The notes under the pieces were generated by a model that ran no database searches, was not told where the DNA came from, and saw only the letters and a list, made by a program, of their open reading frames with translations. Below are positions 1-8,461 of a DNA stretch of 33,985 nucleotides, piece after piece. Numbering within the stretch: the first letter of the stretch is position 1; each line of letters starts with the position of its first letter. The translations under genes and the position numbers were made by a program. The DNA comes from AP-15 sp035509615 (GTDB lineage Bacteria; Pseudomonadota; Alphaproteobacteria; ATCC43930; CGMCC-115725): the NCBI GenBank assembly GCA_035509615.1, contig DATJLK010000036.1, positions 1 to 33,985 of the forward strand, in the 5' to 3' direction.

Positions 1-2
1 CG

Positions 3-131
3 TCCAAGGCCGATATCGCCGTGACCCAGGACATCAAAAAGGCCGCCGCCCCGCTCGGCGTCGTCCTGCACGATCACCTGATTATCGGCCGCAACCGCCA
101 CGTCAGTCTGCGCGACCTCGGCCTGATCTGA
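3..131 (+). CDS. radC: RadC/JAB-domain DNA repair-family protein, C-terminal end (partial)
   Basis: Only the last 42 residues and the TGA stop are in the window; the 5' part lies to the left. The visible tail contains AVTQDIKKAAAPLGVVLHD followed by HLIIGRNRHVSLRDLGLI. This matches the conserved end of RadC-family JAB1/MPN proteins, where a 'lgi.lhDHlIig....sf...gli' ending is typical. The diagnostic HxHPSG metal-binding motif would lie upstream and cannot be checked. RadC proteins are named for DNA repair, but their cellular role is uncertain. No terminator-like hairpin with a T-run is visible after the stop. Confidence 0.85.
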   Translation, partial: SKADIAVTQDIKKAAAPLGVVLHDHLIIGRNRHVSLRDLGLI

Positions 132-369
132 CCGGATGGTGGCTCGGCGAGAACAGCAGACCCGGATTGCCTTCTCCAGCCGCACGGTTTGGAGAATTGC
201 TGCGGGCTCTGCTGCGTATCGCGGCAATGACTGCCCATGATACGATCGATGCACCAATCCCGACGGCAAGGCTGCTGCCGACCATGCGACGCCCAGGCAT
301 CCTGCCGGCAGTGGCCGATCACCTGCTATCCGCCGCGCAGCCGGTAAGAGAGATGTGAGGAATTGACCT

Positions 370-1233
370 ATGGCCGAGGAAGCCGTCGACACGAACGCGG
401 AGATGCGGCGCTATTGGAATACGGTGGCCGGGCCGCGCTGGGCCGCAGCACCGGGGCTGCGCGAGCGGCGCAACCGGGAAAGCCTCGACCTGCTGCTGGC
501 GCGGCTCGGGCTGAGGGGTGGTGAACGGGTGCTTGAAATCGGCTGCGGTGCCGGTGCTTTGACCTTGCCGCTGGCCGCCGCGGTTGGCGAGCATGGCCGC
601 GTCGTTGCCGTCGATATCGCCGAGCCGATGCTTGGCGCCGCCCGCCAGCGGGTCGAGGAACGCGGGCTCGCCAACGTCACCTTGCACCTCGGCGACGCAC
701 AGGTGTTCGGGTTCGAACCCGCGGCCTTTGATGTCGCGACCTCACGCATGGGGGTCATGTTCTTTGCCGATCCGGCGGCGGCGTTCCGCAATATCGGCAG
801 CGCTCTGAAGCCGGGCGGGCGCCTTATCTTTGCGTGCTGGGGGCCGCTGGCCGAAAACCGGCACTGGCTCGTCGCACACGATGTGGCGATCCGCCATCTC
901 GGGCCGCCGGCGCCGCGGCCGGCGCATGAGCCGGGCCCGCTCGCCTTTGCCGACCCCGACCATATCCGTGGAGTCCTTGGTGCTGCCGGGTTCGCCGCGA
1001 TCACTGTCGAGCGGGCTCATCCGACGATCATCGGCAGCAGCCCCGAGGAAGAGGCACGACAGGCGCTGGCGACGGGGCCGACCGCAAGACTGATCGACGA
1101 AAAGCGACCGGACGAGGCCACCCGCCAGGCGATCGCACGCGACATCGAGGCCGCGTTTGTCGCCGAAGCCGATGGCGGCGAAATCCGATTGCCCGGCACT
1201 ATCTTTCTCGTTGCCGCCCGGCGACCGGGCTGA
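370..1233 (+). CDS. Class I SAM-dependent methyltransferase
   Basis: 287-residue soluble protein. A Rossmann-type SAM-binding core is visible: motif I VLEIGCGAGALT near residues 54-65, the acidic end of strand 2 (VVAVDIAEPM), a motif II/III region (FDVATSRMGVMFFADP) and post-III LKPGGRLIFACWG. The layout resembles UbiE/COQ5-like and related small-molecule methyltransferases, but the substrate cannot be read from sequence. The ATG at 370 has GAGGA about 9 bases upstream, which supports this start. It is convergent with the ABC ATPase gene on its right, with a GC-rich hairpin between them, and looks monocistronic. Confidence 0.85.
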   Translation: MAEEAVDTNAEMRRYWNTVAGPRWAAAPGLRERRNRESLDLLLARLGLRGGERVLEIGCGAGALTLPLAAAVGEHGRVVAVDIAEPMLGAARQRVEERGLANVTLHLGDAQVFGFEPAAFDVATSRMGVMFFADPAAAFRNIGSALKPGGRLIFACWGPLAENRHWLVAHDVAIRHLGPPAPRPAHEPGPLAFADPDHIRGVLGAAGFAAITVERAHPTIIGSSPEEEARQALATGPTARLIDEKRPDEATRQAIARDIEAAFVAEADGGEIRLPGTIFLVAARRPG

Positions 1234-1250
1234 CCGCAGCGGAGCGTCTC

Positions 1251-1280
1251 CTCCCCGCGCTGGCCTCCGCTCGCGGGGAG
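1251..1280. repeat. GC-rich palindrome between convergent genes (REP-like or factor-independent hairpin)
   Basis: CTCCCCGCG (1251-1259) pairs perfectly with CGCGGGGAG (1272-1280) across a 12-base loop. Pairing extends outward with a small bulge (CTC on the left, GAGGAG on the right). It sits in the 56-base gap between the stops of two convergent genes. There is no T-run on either side, so it is not a canonical intrinsic terminator. Palindromes built from CTCCCCGC/GCGGGGAG are, from general knowledge, common intergenic repeats in alphaproteobacterial genomes. I cannot count other copies from this window. Confidence 0.6.
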
Positions 1281-1289
1281 AGGAGCGAG

Positions 1290-2834
1290 TTAGCGGCCGG
1301 CCATGTGCCGGCCGATCTCGGTCAGATCGGCGTTCTCGGCCGCAACTTCGTACACCAGCCGGCCATCGAAGATGACGCAGATGCGGTCGGCGAGTTCGAG
1401 TATTTCATCGAGGTCGCTGCTGATCAGCAATACCGCCGCACCACGATTGCGCGCCGCGAGCAGTTCGGTACGGATCTGCGCCGTGGCCGCGAAATCGAGG
1501 CCAAAGCACGGGTTCGCCGCGATCAGCACTTCGGGTCGTTCGTCGAGTTCGCGCGCCAACACCGCTCGCTGGACATTGCCGCCGGACAATGCGGCAAGCG
1601 GCGTCTCTGGCGAGCGGGTGCGGATCCCGTAGTCGCGGATCTTGTCCTCGGCGGCGGCGCGGAAGGCCGTCGCGCGCAGCCAAGCGCCGGCGATCGCCAA
1701 GGGCGGCCGGTCGAATTCGCGAAATGCCAGATTTTCGGCCACACTCATCCGCCCGACGCAGGCGTTGCGCAGCGGCTCTTCCGGCAGACAACAGACCTTG
1801 TGGCGCTGCATCTCGGCGCGCGTGGCGTGGTAGGCCTCGCCGCCGACCCTGACCTCGCCGCGCGCTCTCTCGCGCTGCCCGGCGAGGGCTTCGATGAGTT
1901 CGTGCTGGCCGTTGCCGGCCACCCCAGCGATGCCGACGATCTCGCCGGCGCGCACCCCGAGCGACAATCCCTGTACCGCCGGCTGGCCGGCGTCATCTTC
2001 GACCTCGAGGCCGCGGATGTCGAGTCGGCTGTCGCCGGTGCGGCCGCGGTGCGTCGCAGCGGCCGGTGGGATTTCGAGGCCGACCATCATCTGCGCCATC
2101 GCCTCGGGGGTCAGATCCGCAACCGCCCCCCCGCCCGCGACCCGCCCCCGCCGCAGGATCGTGACGCGATCGGCAAACGCCATGACCTCGCGGAATTTAT
2201 GGGTGATCATCAGGACAGTCAGCTTGGCCGCATCGGTCATTGCCCGCAGCAGGCCGAGCATTTCGTCCGCCTCCTGCGGGGTCAGCACCGAGGTCGGCTC
2301 GTCTAGCACCAGAAAACGCCGGTCGAGATAGAGCTGCTTCAAGATCTCGCATTTCTGGCGCTCACCCGCCGACAGCGCCGAAATCCGCTCAGCGAGCGGC
2401 ACCGCGAATGGCATGCGCGCCATAAAGGCGGCAAGTGCGGCATTCTCGGCGCGCCAATCGAGCACCGCCGGCAATGTCGGCCGCGACAGCACCAGGTTTT
2501 CAGCGACGGTCATCGCCGGCACCAAGGTGAAGTGCTGGTAGACCATGCCGAGCCCGAGCGCATGGGCGGCGCGTGGGCTGGCGATCACCTGCTCGCGGTC
2601 GGCGACGACAACCGCACCCTGATCGGGCCGATGATAGCCCATGATGCATTTGACGAGTGTGCTCTTGCCGGCGCCGTTTTCGCCGAGCAGCGCGTGAAAG
2701 CTGCCGCCGGCGACCTTGAGCGAGACATTGTCGAGTGCGGTAAACTCGCCAAAGCGCTTGGTGATGCCGATTGCTTCGATGCCGAACACGACTGGCAGGC
2801 TGGTGGGCGCGGAAAACCCCTGGTCGGGCATCAT
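1290..2834 (-). CDS. BMP/nucleoside-type ABC importer, double ATP-binding subunit
   Basis: 514 residues starting MMPDQG. The start at 2834 is chosen because its ATG overlaps the TGA of the upstream permease (ATGA), and the reading frame before it only shadows the permease. Two ABC cassettes are visible. Domain 1 has Walker A GENGAGKST (residues 51-59), signature LSAGERQK and Walker B FLVLDEPTSVL. Domain 2 has a degenerate P-loop GVAGNGQ, signature LSGGNVQR and a weakened Walker B (IAANPCFGLD). This tandem arrangement with a degenerate second site is typical of RbsA/MglA and YufO/NupO-type ATPases that energise sugar or nucleoside import. It is the last gene of the four-gene minus-strand operon with two permeases and a BMP binding protein. 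Confidence 0.92.
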   Translation of the reverse strand: MMPDQGFSAPTSLPVVFGIEAIGITKRFGEFTALDNVSLKVAGGSFHALLGENGAGKSTLVKCIMGYHRPDQGAVVVADREQVIASPRAAHALGLGMVYQHFTLVPAMTVAENLVLSRPTLPAVLDWRAENAALAAFMARMPFAVPLAERISALSAGERQKCEILKQLYLDRRFLVLDEPTSVLTPQEADEMLGLLRAMTDAAKLTVLMITHKFREVMAFADRVTILRRGRVAGGGAVADLTPEAMAQMMVGLEIPPAAATHRGRTGDSRLDIRGLEVEDDAGQPAVQGLSLGVRAGEIVGIAGVAGNGQHELIEALAGQRERARGEVRVGGEAYHATRAEMQRHKVCCLPEEPLRNACVGRMSVAENLAFREFDRPPLAIAGAWLRATAFRAAAEDKIRDYGIRTRSPETPLAALSGGNVQRAVLARELDERPEVLIAANPCFGLDFAATAQIRTELLAARNRGAAVLLISSDLDEILELADRICVIFDGRLVYEVAAENADLTEIGRHMAGR

Positions 2835-3757
2835 TTGGTGATGCTGAGTTCGGCGGGCGCGCCGATCAGGTTGTGCTTTGGCGAGCAGGTTATTGTCATG
2901 ATCAGCAGGGTCAGAAAATAGGGTGCCGCGTTGAACAGGTAATAGCCGCCATGCACGCCGACCGCCTGCAATGACGGCCCGAGCGCCCCTGCCGCACCAA
3001 ACAGCAATGCCGCGAAAAAGCACAGCTTCGGGTTCCAGCGGGCGAAGATCACCAGCGCCACCGCGGTGATGCCCTGGCCGGAAGAAATGCGCTCGTTCCA
3101 CGATCCCGGATAGGAAAGCGACAGGAACGAGCCGCCGATGCCGCCGAGAAAGCCGCCAATGCCGGTCGCCATGATCCGCACCGGCGCCACCCGATAGCCG
3201 AGTGCGCGTGCCGCCTCACCGCTTTCGCCGACAAGCCGCAGGATCAGCCCCCAGCGGGTGGCCCGGAACCCCCAGACGAGAAACGGCGCCAGTGCGGCGC
3301 CGATCAAGAACAGGGCGTTGACCGTCAGCGCATGGCGCAATTGCGGCACATTGCTCCACCAGCCGAAATCGATCGCCGGCAGCTGCGGGGCGGCCGGCTG
3401 GATCAACGGTTTGCCGAGATCGTCGGCGAGCCCGACGCCAAACAGCATCAACGCGATGCCGACGGCGATGTCGTTGACCCGCGGCAGGCTGCAAATCACC
3501 CCATGCGTCAACCCGAGGGCAATGCCGACAATACCAGCCGCCAAAACCCCGAGCCACGGCGACCCACTCAGATAAGATGCCGCATAGGCGGTCATCGCCC
3601 CCATCATCAACGTGCCTTCGAGACCGAGATTGATGCGTCCGCTCTTCTCGGTAATGCATTCGCCAAGGCTGACAAACAGAAAGGGCGTGCTGACCCGCAC
3701 CGCACCACCCAGTATTTCGAGCGGCACCGCCCACAGACCGATCGACCCGGTCGCCAT
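2831..3757 (-). CDS. BMP/nucleoside-type ABC importer permease (second permease)
   Basis: 308-residue integral membrane protein with many hydrophobic segments. It has the family hallmarks VSLGECITEKSGRINLGLEGTLM near the N-terminus and RWGLILRLVGESGEAARALGY in the cytoplasmic coupling loop. These resemble the YufQ/NupQ-like permease of BMP-family importers (branched-chain/ribose permease superfamily). It begins 3 bases after the stop of the first permease gene and ends overlapping the ATPase start by ATGA, so translation is probably coupled. The two permeases should form a heterodimeric pore. Substrate is unknown; purine nucleosides are the usual guess for this family. Confidence 0.92.
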   Translation of the reverse strand: MATGSIGLWAVPLEILGGAVRVSTPFLFVSLGECITEKSGRINLGLEGTLMMGAMTAYAASYLSGSPWLGVLAAGIVGIALGLTHGVICSLPRVNDIAVGIALMLFGVGLADDLGKPLIQPAAPQLPAIDFGWWSNVPQLRHALTVNALFLIGAALAPFLVWGFRATRWGLILRLVGESGEAARALGYRVAPVRIMATGIGGFLGGIGGSFLSLSYPGSWNERISSGQGITAVALVIFARWNPKLCFFAALLFGAAGALGPSLQAVGVHGGYYLFNAAPYFLTLLIMTITCSPKHNLIGAPAELSITK

Positions 3758-3760
3758 CGT

Positions 3761-4870
3761 CTAGCCCCGCGCCCCGGTCAGCCAGGGCAGCCGTCCGTAG
3801 AGCGCATCGCTGGCGAGGATCACGACAAAGATGATGCCCTGAAGCACGACAGTTGCGGCATCCGGCAGAGCGAGATGGCGCTGCAATAACCCGCCGCTGG
3901 CGCCAATGCCGCCGATCAGCACCGCGACCGGGATGATCGCCAGCGCGTTGTGGCGCGCCAGGAACGACACGAGGATGCCGGTATAGCCATAACCGGTGAT
4001 CAGATCGGCGCTGGCGCGCTGTTGTACCGCGGCCACCTCGATCATGCCGGCAAGCCCGGCCGCAGCGCCGCCCAAAAAACAGAACAGCAGCACCAGCTTT
4101 CCGACCGGGAGCCCGACCATCCGGGCCGCGCGAATATTGCCGCCGGCGATCCGTGCGGCAAAGCCAAGCGTTGTGTGGCGGATCAGGATATAGGCGAGAA
4201 TGCAGGCGACGACCCCGACCACGAGCCCCCAATGAACTTCGCTGCCCGGGATGTTGCCGATCATGGCCGCATCGGCGATGGCCGGCGATGACGGCTTGTT
4301 CAGGCTGGCGGGATCGCGGAACACGCCCTCGACCAACTGGTTCAGTACCGCGATTGCGATGTACGATAACAGCAGGCTGGAGATCGTCTCGTTAACGCCG
4401 CGCCAATGACGCAATGCCCCGGCAAACCCGATCCACAACCCGCCGGCGCCGATCCCCGCCGCCGCCATTGCCGGTTCAACAATCCATGACGGCGCATTGG
4501 GCAAGGCCACTCCGGTCATTGTCGCGAACAGGGCGCCGATGACAAAGGCGCCTTCCCCGCCGATGATCAGCAGTCCTTGTTGGGCCGGGAGTGCGGTGCA
4601 CAAGGCGGTCAGCAGCAACGGTGCGGCCCGGGTCAGCGTGTTCTGCACCGAGAACCACGACCCGACCGAGCCCTCGATCATGTAGCGGTAGACCGCGATC
4701 GGACTGACCCCGGCGCAGGCCACGAACACCCCGAACAGCAGCAGCGAAACGATCAGCGCCGCGACCGGGATCAGTACCGTTTCGAGAGCTGCACCGATCC
4801 GCCCGCGCAACGGCCGCGTCGGGCGTCGGCGCAATTCCGCCGTAAAACCGGCTGCTGCCTCCTCGCTCAT
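3761..4870 (-). CDS. BMP/nucleoside-type ABC importer permease (first permease)
   Basis: 369-residue membrane protein. A charged cytoplasmic N-terminus (about 30 residues) precedes hydrophobic helices, the first being ALIVSLLLFGVFVACAG. Characteristic segments are GLLIIGGEGAFVIGALFAT, WRGVNETISSLLLSYIA and the loop TLGFAARIAGGNIRAARMVG, which matches the coupling-loop region of YufP/NupP-like permeases. It lies 15 bases downstream of the binding-protein gene and 3 bases upstream of the partner permease, in one operon. The ATG at 4870 is the first good start. The transported compound cannot be read from the sequence. Confidence 0.92.
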   Translation of the reverse strand: MSEEAAAGFTAELRRRPTRPLRGRIGAALETVLIPVAALIVSLLLFGVFVACAGVSPIAVYRYMIEGSVGSWFSVQNTLTRAAPLLLTALCTALPAQQGLLIIGGEGAFVIGALFATMTGVALPNAPSWIVEPAMAAAGIGAGGLWIGFAGALRHWRGVNETISSLLLSYIAIAVLNQLVEGVFRDPASLNKPSSPAIADAAMIGNIPGSEVHWGLVVGVVACILAYILIRHTTLGFAARIAGGNIRAARMVGLPVGKLVLLFCFLGGAAAGLAGMIEVAAVQQRASADLITGYGYTGILVSFLARHNALAIIPVAVLIGGIGASGGLLQRHLALPDAATVVLQGIIFVVILASDALYGRLPWLTGARG

Positions 4871-4885
4871 CCCGGCCCCCGAGCG

Positions 4886-6013
4886 CTACGCCGGCAGGCT
4901 GCCGAGAACCCCGTCGACCAGGAAATGCATCGATTCAAGCTTGGTGTCGCTGCTGTTGGTCTGGACCAGGGCATCACCGGCGGCGATCGCGATTTTCCCG
5001 GTGTTGTCGTCGATCGGCCCCTTAAAGATCAGGTAATTGCCGGCGATCAGCTGGGCCTTGACCGCATCGGCGCGCTGGCGTGCCGCATCCGATACCTTGG
5101 GGCCGTAAGGCGACTGCTTGATCAGCCCTTCCTTGAAGCCGCCACGGTAGAAATTCGGGATGCTCTCGCCCTTGATCCACATTGTCACGAATTTCGGGTA
5201 GAGGTCGACCCAGTTCCATTCGGCCCCGGTCAGATAGGCCTGCGGCGCCAATGCCGCCTGGCTGCAATGATAGCCGCAGACCATCGCGCCGCGCTTGGCC
5301 GCGGTCTGGACGACGACCTTGGGGCTGTCGACATGCATGGTCACGACATCGACGCCCTGGTCGATCATGCTGTTGGCCGCCTCCGCCTCCTTGACCGGCA
5401 TCGACCAGTCGCCGGTAAAGATGACCTGGGTCGTGGCTTTGGGATTGATCAGCCGCGCACCCAGGGTGAAAGCGTTGATATTTTGCAGCACCTGCGGGAT
5501 CGGCTTGGCTGCGACAAAACCGAGCTTGCCCGATTTGCTGGCGTGACCGGCGACGATGCCATTGATGTGCTGAGCTTCAAAGATATAGCCGAAATAGCTG
5601 CCGATATTTTTCGGATCTTTTGGCGTCCACAGGCCACCGCAATGCTCGAAGCGAGTCTGAGGCGACTTTGGCGCCTCGCGCAGGATATAGGGGTCAAAAT
5701 AGCCAAAAGAGGTCGGGAACAACAGTCCGGCGCCGTCTTCTTCGATCATCGACTGCATTGTCTTGACGACGGCAATGTCTTCGGGAACGTTTTCTTCTTC
5801 GAGGACTTTGACGCCCGCCAGCTTTTTGACAGCGGCGGCGCCCTGGGCGTGGGCCTGATTATAGCCGAAATCGTCATGCGGCCCGACATAGATGAAACCG
5901 ACGGTGCGATCCTCCTCGGCAAAGCCACGGCGGGGGCGCAGACCGAAGGCGGTGGCGCCGATTGCAGCGGCGCTGCCGATCAGACGCCGGCGCGAAATTG
6001 GCTGAAACGGCAT
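4886..6013 (-). CDS. BMP-family ABC transporter substrate-binding protein, Tat-like signal
   Basis: 375 residues, first gene of the four-gene importer operon. The N-terminus carries SRRRLIG (residues 7-13), a hydrophobic stretch and FA|EEDR near residues 31-33. This looks like a twin-arginine-type signal rather than a lipoprotein signal, since no lipobox cysteine is seen. The mature part starts VGFIYVGPHDDFGYNQAHAQG, the classic opening of the Bmp/PnrA (Med) fold. It continues with FFDPYI-like and GFVAAKPIPQVLQNINAFTLGA segments of the family. Relatives bind nucleosides or related small ligands in the periplasm; the specific ligand here is not predictable. Regulatory repeats lie in the roughly 400-base region upstream. 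Confidence 0.9.
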   Translation of the reverse strand: MPFQPISRRRLIGSAAAIGATAFGLRPRRGFAEEDRTVGFIYVGPHDDFGYNQAHAQGAAAVKKLAGVKVLEEENVPEDIAVVKTMQSMIEEDGAGLLFPTSFGYFDPYILREAPKSPQTRFEHCGGLWTPKDPKNIGSYFGYIFEAQHINGIVAGHASKSGKLGFVAAKPIPQVLQNINAFTLGARLINPKATTQVIFTGDWSMPVKEAEAANSMIDQGVDVVTMHVDSPKVVVQTAAKRGAMVCGYHCSQAALAPQAYLTGAEWNWVDLYPKFVTMWIKGESIPNFYRGGFKEGLIKQSPYGPKVSDAARQRADAVKAQLIAGNYLIFKGPIDDNTGKIAIAAGDALVQTNSSDTKLESMHFLVDGVLGSLPA

Positions 6014-6234
6014 TTAGGCTTCCTCTTCCCGGTGTTCCCCGCTGCCGAGCGAGCGCAGGACTGGGCGGCCACGCTCGCCTCCCGGTTAAATGACCGCAAG
6101 CACCATGCCACCCGCGGCACGATGCCAGGAGCCGCTGCAAACCGCGCGGATGGTCGCGCATGGTCTAAAAATTGTGCAACATTCCGCCTTGATTGTGTGC
6201 AGTTGCGTCAGGCGTCGAACCATCCGGGACCGGG

Positions 6235-6264
6235 ACCGTATCGCGCGTGGGCGCCCGATACGGT
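6235..6264. repeat. Perfect 9-bp inverted repeat, possible operator
   Basis: ACCGTATCG (6235-6243) and CGATACGGT (6256-6264) are exact reverse complements separated by 12 bases. The element lies 222 bases upstream of the BMP binding-protein start. No T-run follows it on either strand, so it does not look like an intrinsic terminator. A dimeric regulator site is the simpler reading, but the regulator is unknown. Confidence 0.55.
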
Positions 6265-6279
6265 GTCGTTACATCGATC

Positions 6280-6310
6280 TTGCTTTGCTAGGCGGTGAAA
6301 TTGCTTTGCT
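6280..6310. repeat. 10-bp direct repeat with 21-bp period
   Basis: TTGCTTTGCT occurs exactly at 6280-6289 and again at 6301-6310. The start-to-start distance of 21 bp is two helical turns, so both copies face the same side of the DNA. It sits next to the 9-bp inverted repeat in the same intergenic region. Such phasing suits cooperative binding of a transcription factor; chance cannot be excluded for a 10-mer pair. Confidence 0.45.
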
Positions 6311-6421
6311 GCGCCTTGAAATGCAGCGGAATTTTTGCCTCTACGAGACGGGCCAACCGGGCAATTCGCGACAGCGATCGACAGTAAGAAGCTTCGCTTC
6401 GGTTCCAACGCCTGCGCTCAC

Positions 6422-7402
6422 TCAGCCGTCTGCGATCGCGAAACACGCCGCCATACGGTCGGGCGAGGAAAAGCGCGGCGTCGGCGTGGCATCGCGACAC
6501 TCGGCTCGACGCCGGGAGCAGCGCGGCGCAAAGCTGCAGCCCTGCGGCAGGCGCCGCAGATCGGGGGGACTGCCCGAAATGACCTCGATATCGCGGTTGT
6601 CGGCCTGATCGTGAATGGTCGAGGCGAGCAGTCCGGCCGTATAAGGATGCGCCGGCCCGCCCAACACCTCCGCCGCCGGACCGCTTTCGACAATCCGGCC
6701 GGCATACATGACCGCGACCCGATCGGCGATTTCGGCGGCAACGCCGAGATCGTGGGTGACAAAGATCATCCCCATGCCGAGTTCGCGCTGCAACCGGCGC
6801 AGCAGGATCAGGATCTGCACCTGGACGGTCGCGTCGAGTGCGGTCGTCGGCTCGTCCGCCAGCAGCAGACGCGGGTTGCACGACAATGCCATCGCGATCA
6901 TCGCGCGCTGGCGCAGCCCGCCCGACAATTCGTGCGGATAGGCATCGAGCCGGCGCCCGGCCGAGGGGACGCGCACCAGTTCAAGCAATTCCAGTGCCCG
7001 CCTGCGGGCTGCCGCTCGATTGCAGCCGGTATGGCGGCACACGGTTTCGGCGATCTGGCGGCCGACCGTATAGACCGGGTCGAGTGCGGTCATCGGCTCC
7101 TGGAACACCATCGAAACCAGCCCGCCGCGAAGGTCACGCAGCTCGCGCGGCGACATCGCCAGCACATCGCGCCCGGCGACATGTATCCGGCCGGTGATCG
7201 CGGCGCGCCGCGGCAACAGGCGCAGCATCGCTCGCAGGGTCACACTCTTGCCGCAGCCCGATTCACCGAGGATACAAAGCACCTCACCGGCCTGTACCGT
7301 CAAGTCGACCCCATTCACCGCGTGCACGGTTGCCTCGCGGCCGACAAAGCGCACGCTCAGATCGTCGACGGCAAGCAACGGGGCGGCGTCATTTGCGGTC
7401 AT
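6422..7402 (-). CDS. Peptide-type (Opp/Dpp) ABC importer ATPase, DppD/OppD-like
   Basis: 326 residues from the ATG at 7402 (MTANDAAPLL), one base after the stop of the partner ATPase gene; longer upstream reading only shadows that gene. Walker A is GESGCGKS (46-53), signature LSGGLRQR, Walker B LLLADEPTTALD and switch histidine FVTHDLGV. The C-terminal extension AHPYTAGLLAS followed by GCSFAPRCSRRRAEC is the cysteine-rich oligopeptide/dipeptide transporter C-terminal region, which can hold an Fe-S cluster in some relatives. It is the last gene of a five-gene minus-strand operon. Together with the F-type ATPase it would drive import through the two permeases. Confidence 0.92.
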   Translation of the reverse strand: MTANDAAPLLAVDDLSVRFVGREATVHAVNGVDLTVQAGEVLCILGESGCGKSVTLRAMLRLLPRRAAITGRIHVAGRDVLAMSPRELRDLRGGLVSMVFQEPMTALDPVYTVGRQIAETVCRHTGCNRAAARRRALELLELVRVPSAGRRLDAYPHELSGGLRQRAMIAMALSCNPRLLLADEPTTALDATVQVQILILLRRLQRELGMGMIFVTHDLGVAAEIADRVAVMYAGRIVESGPAAEVLGGPAHPYTAGLLASTIHDQADNRDIEVISGSPPDLRRLPQGCSFAPRCSRRRAECRDATPTPRFSSPDRMAACFAIADG

Positions 7403-7403
7403 C

Positions 7404-8459
7404 TCAGGCGTCGGCAAGGCGGCCGCGACCAAGAACGCGATCGCGCAGATGACAGGCGGCAAAATGAGATTTCCCGTCTTCGACGACGCGCAAGGCGGGA
7501 TCGGCCGTCTCGCAGATCGCTTCGACAAACGGACAGCGCGGATGAAACCGGCAGCCGGCCGGGGGATCGATCGGGTTCGGCGGATCGCCGGTGATCGGCG
7601 GCATCTCAATGCGCCGCGCCGGGTCCATCGACGGCCGCGACGCCAGCAACGCCTGAGTGTAGGGATGCTGCGGCCGCTCGAAGATCGCCTTGACCGGGCC
7701 GAACTCGACGATACGGCCGAGATACATGACCGCCACCCGCCGGCTGACATAACGGACCACGTTCAGATCATGGCTGATGAACACCAGCGTCAGACCGAGC
7801 TGCCGCTTGAGCACGCGCAACAGGTTCAGGACCTGCGCCTCGACCGATTTGTCGAGCGCCGAAACCGGCTCATCGAGGATCAGGAGACGTGGTTTCACCG
7901 CCAAGGCGCGTGCAATATTGACGCGCTGCTTTTGCCCGCCGGACAGTTCGTGCGGGTAGCGCGGGCCAAACATGTCGGGATCGAGCCCAACCCGGCTGAG
8001 AATGTCGCGCGCGATGGCGCGGGCCTCGTCTTTTGTGCTGCCCTGGACAAATGGCCCAAACGCCACCGAATCGCGGACCGGCAGGCGCGGGTTCAGCGAC
8101 GCGGCGGAATCTTGGAACACCATCTGCGCTTGGCGCCGCAATGTCTTGACTGCGATGCCGCCGGCGGCGCCGACCGCCTCGCCCCCAAAGATCAGCTCCC
8201 CCGCATCCGGGACCAGAAGATGCAACAGCAGCCGGGCGAGGGTCGACTTGCCGCAGCCGGACTCGCCGACGATACCCAAGGTCTCGCCTTTGGCCACCGT
8301 GAACGACACGCCGTCGACCGCCCGCACGGCCTTGCCGCGCGCGCCCTTGACCGGGAAATGCTTGCGCAGGTTGCGGGCGACGAGCAGCGGCGCGGGTCCG
8401 CCATGATCGTACTGATCGTGCCGATCGATCGTGCTGCCGTCAGATGACCGGTAATCCAT
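7404..8459 (-). CDS. Peptide-type (Opp/Dpp) ABC importer ATPase, DppF/OppF-like
   Basis: 351 residues from the ATG at 8459 (MDYRSSDG), chosen because it begins 2 bases after the stop of the permease gene and is followed by LLVARNLRKHFPVKG, the usual opening of OppF. Walker A is GESGCGKS (65-72), signature LSGGQKQR, Walker B LLILDEPVSALD and H-loop FISHDLNV. The C-terminus has PQHPYTQALLASRPS and the Cys-rich GCRFHPRCPFVEAIC. The N-terminal 25 residues are slightly longer than usual and polar; no better internal start is obvious. It functions as a heterodimer with the D-type ATPase encoded next. Confidence 0.92.
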   Translation of the reverse strand: MDYRSSDGSTIDRHDQYDHGGPAPLLVARNLRKHFPVKGARGKAVRAVDGVSFTVAKGETLGIVGESGCGKSTLARLLLHLLVPDAGELIFGGEAVGAAGGIAVKTLRRQAQMVFQDSAASLNPRLPVRDSVAFGPFVQGSTKDEARAIARDILSRVGLDPDMFGPRYPHELSGGQKQRVNIARALAVKPRLLILDEPVSALDKSVEAQVLNLLRVLKRQLGLTLVFISHDLNVVRYVSRRVAVMYLGRIVEFGPVKAIFERPQHPYTQALLASRPSMDPARRIEMPPITGDPPNPIDPPAGCRFHPRCPFVEAICETADPALRVVEDGKSHFAACHLRDRVLGRGRLADA

Positions 8460-8461
8460 CG

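Larger units (their letters stand above)
6014..6421. promoter_or_regulatory. Intergenic region upstream of the BMP importer operon
   Basis: About 408 bases between the end of the peptide-type importer operon and the start of the BMP importer operon, both leftward. I see no convincing gene. It contains a 9-bp perfect inverted repeat (6235-6264) and a 10-bp direct repeat spaced 21 bp (6280-6310), both listed separately. A short AT-rich patch lies near 6170-6185. It must hold the BMP operon promoter and the end of the upstream transcript, but I could not assign a confident -35/-10 pair or an intrinsic terminator. Confidence 0.5.

Noticed and set aside
132..369. Small plus-strand frame between radC and the first methyltransferase
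   Set aside because: It starts at a TTG without a ribosome site and shows no domain or convincing composition; treated as intergenic.
2835..3101. An 89-residue N-terminal extension of the importer ATPase
   Set aside because: It overlaps the permease gene in another frame and has no ABC features; the ATGA junction at 2831-2834 gives the natural start.
4577..6298. Long plus-strand reading frame opposite the BMP binding protein and permease
   Set aside because: It is the antisense shadow of high-GC genes; its translation has no recognisable domain and is rich in Arg, His and Asp, as such shadows are.
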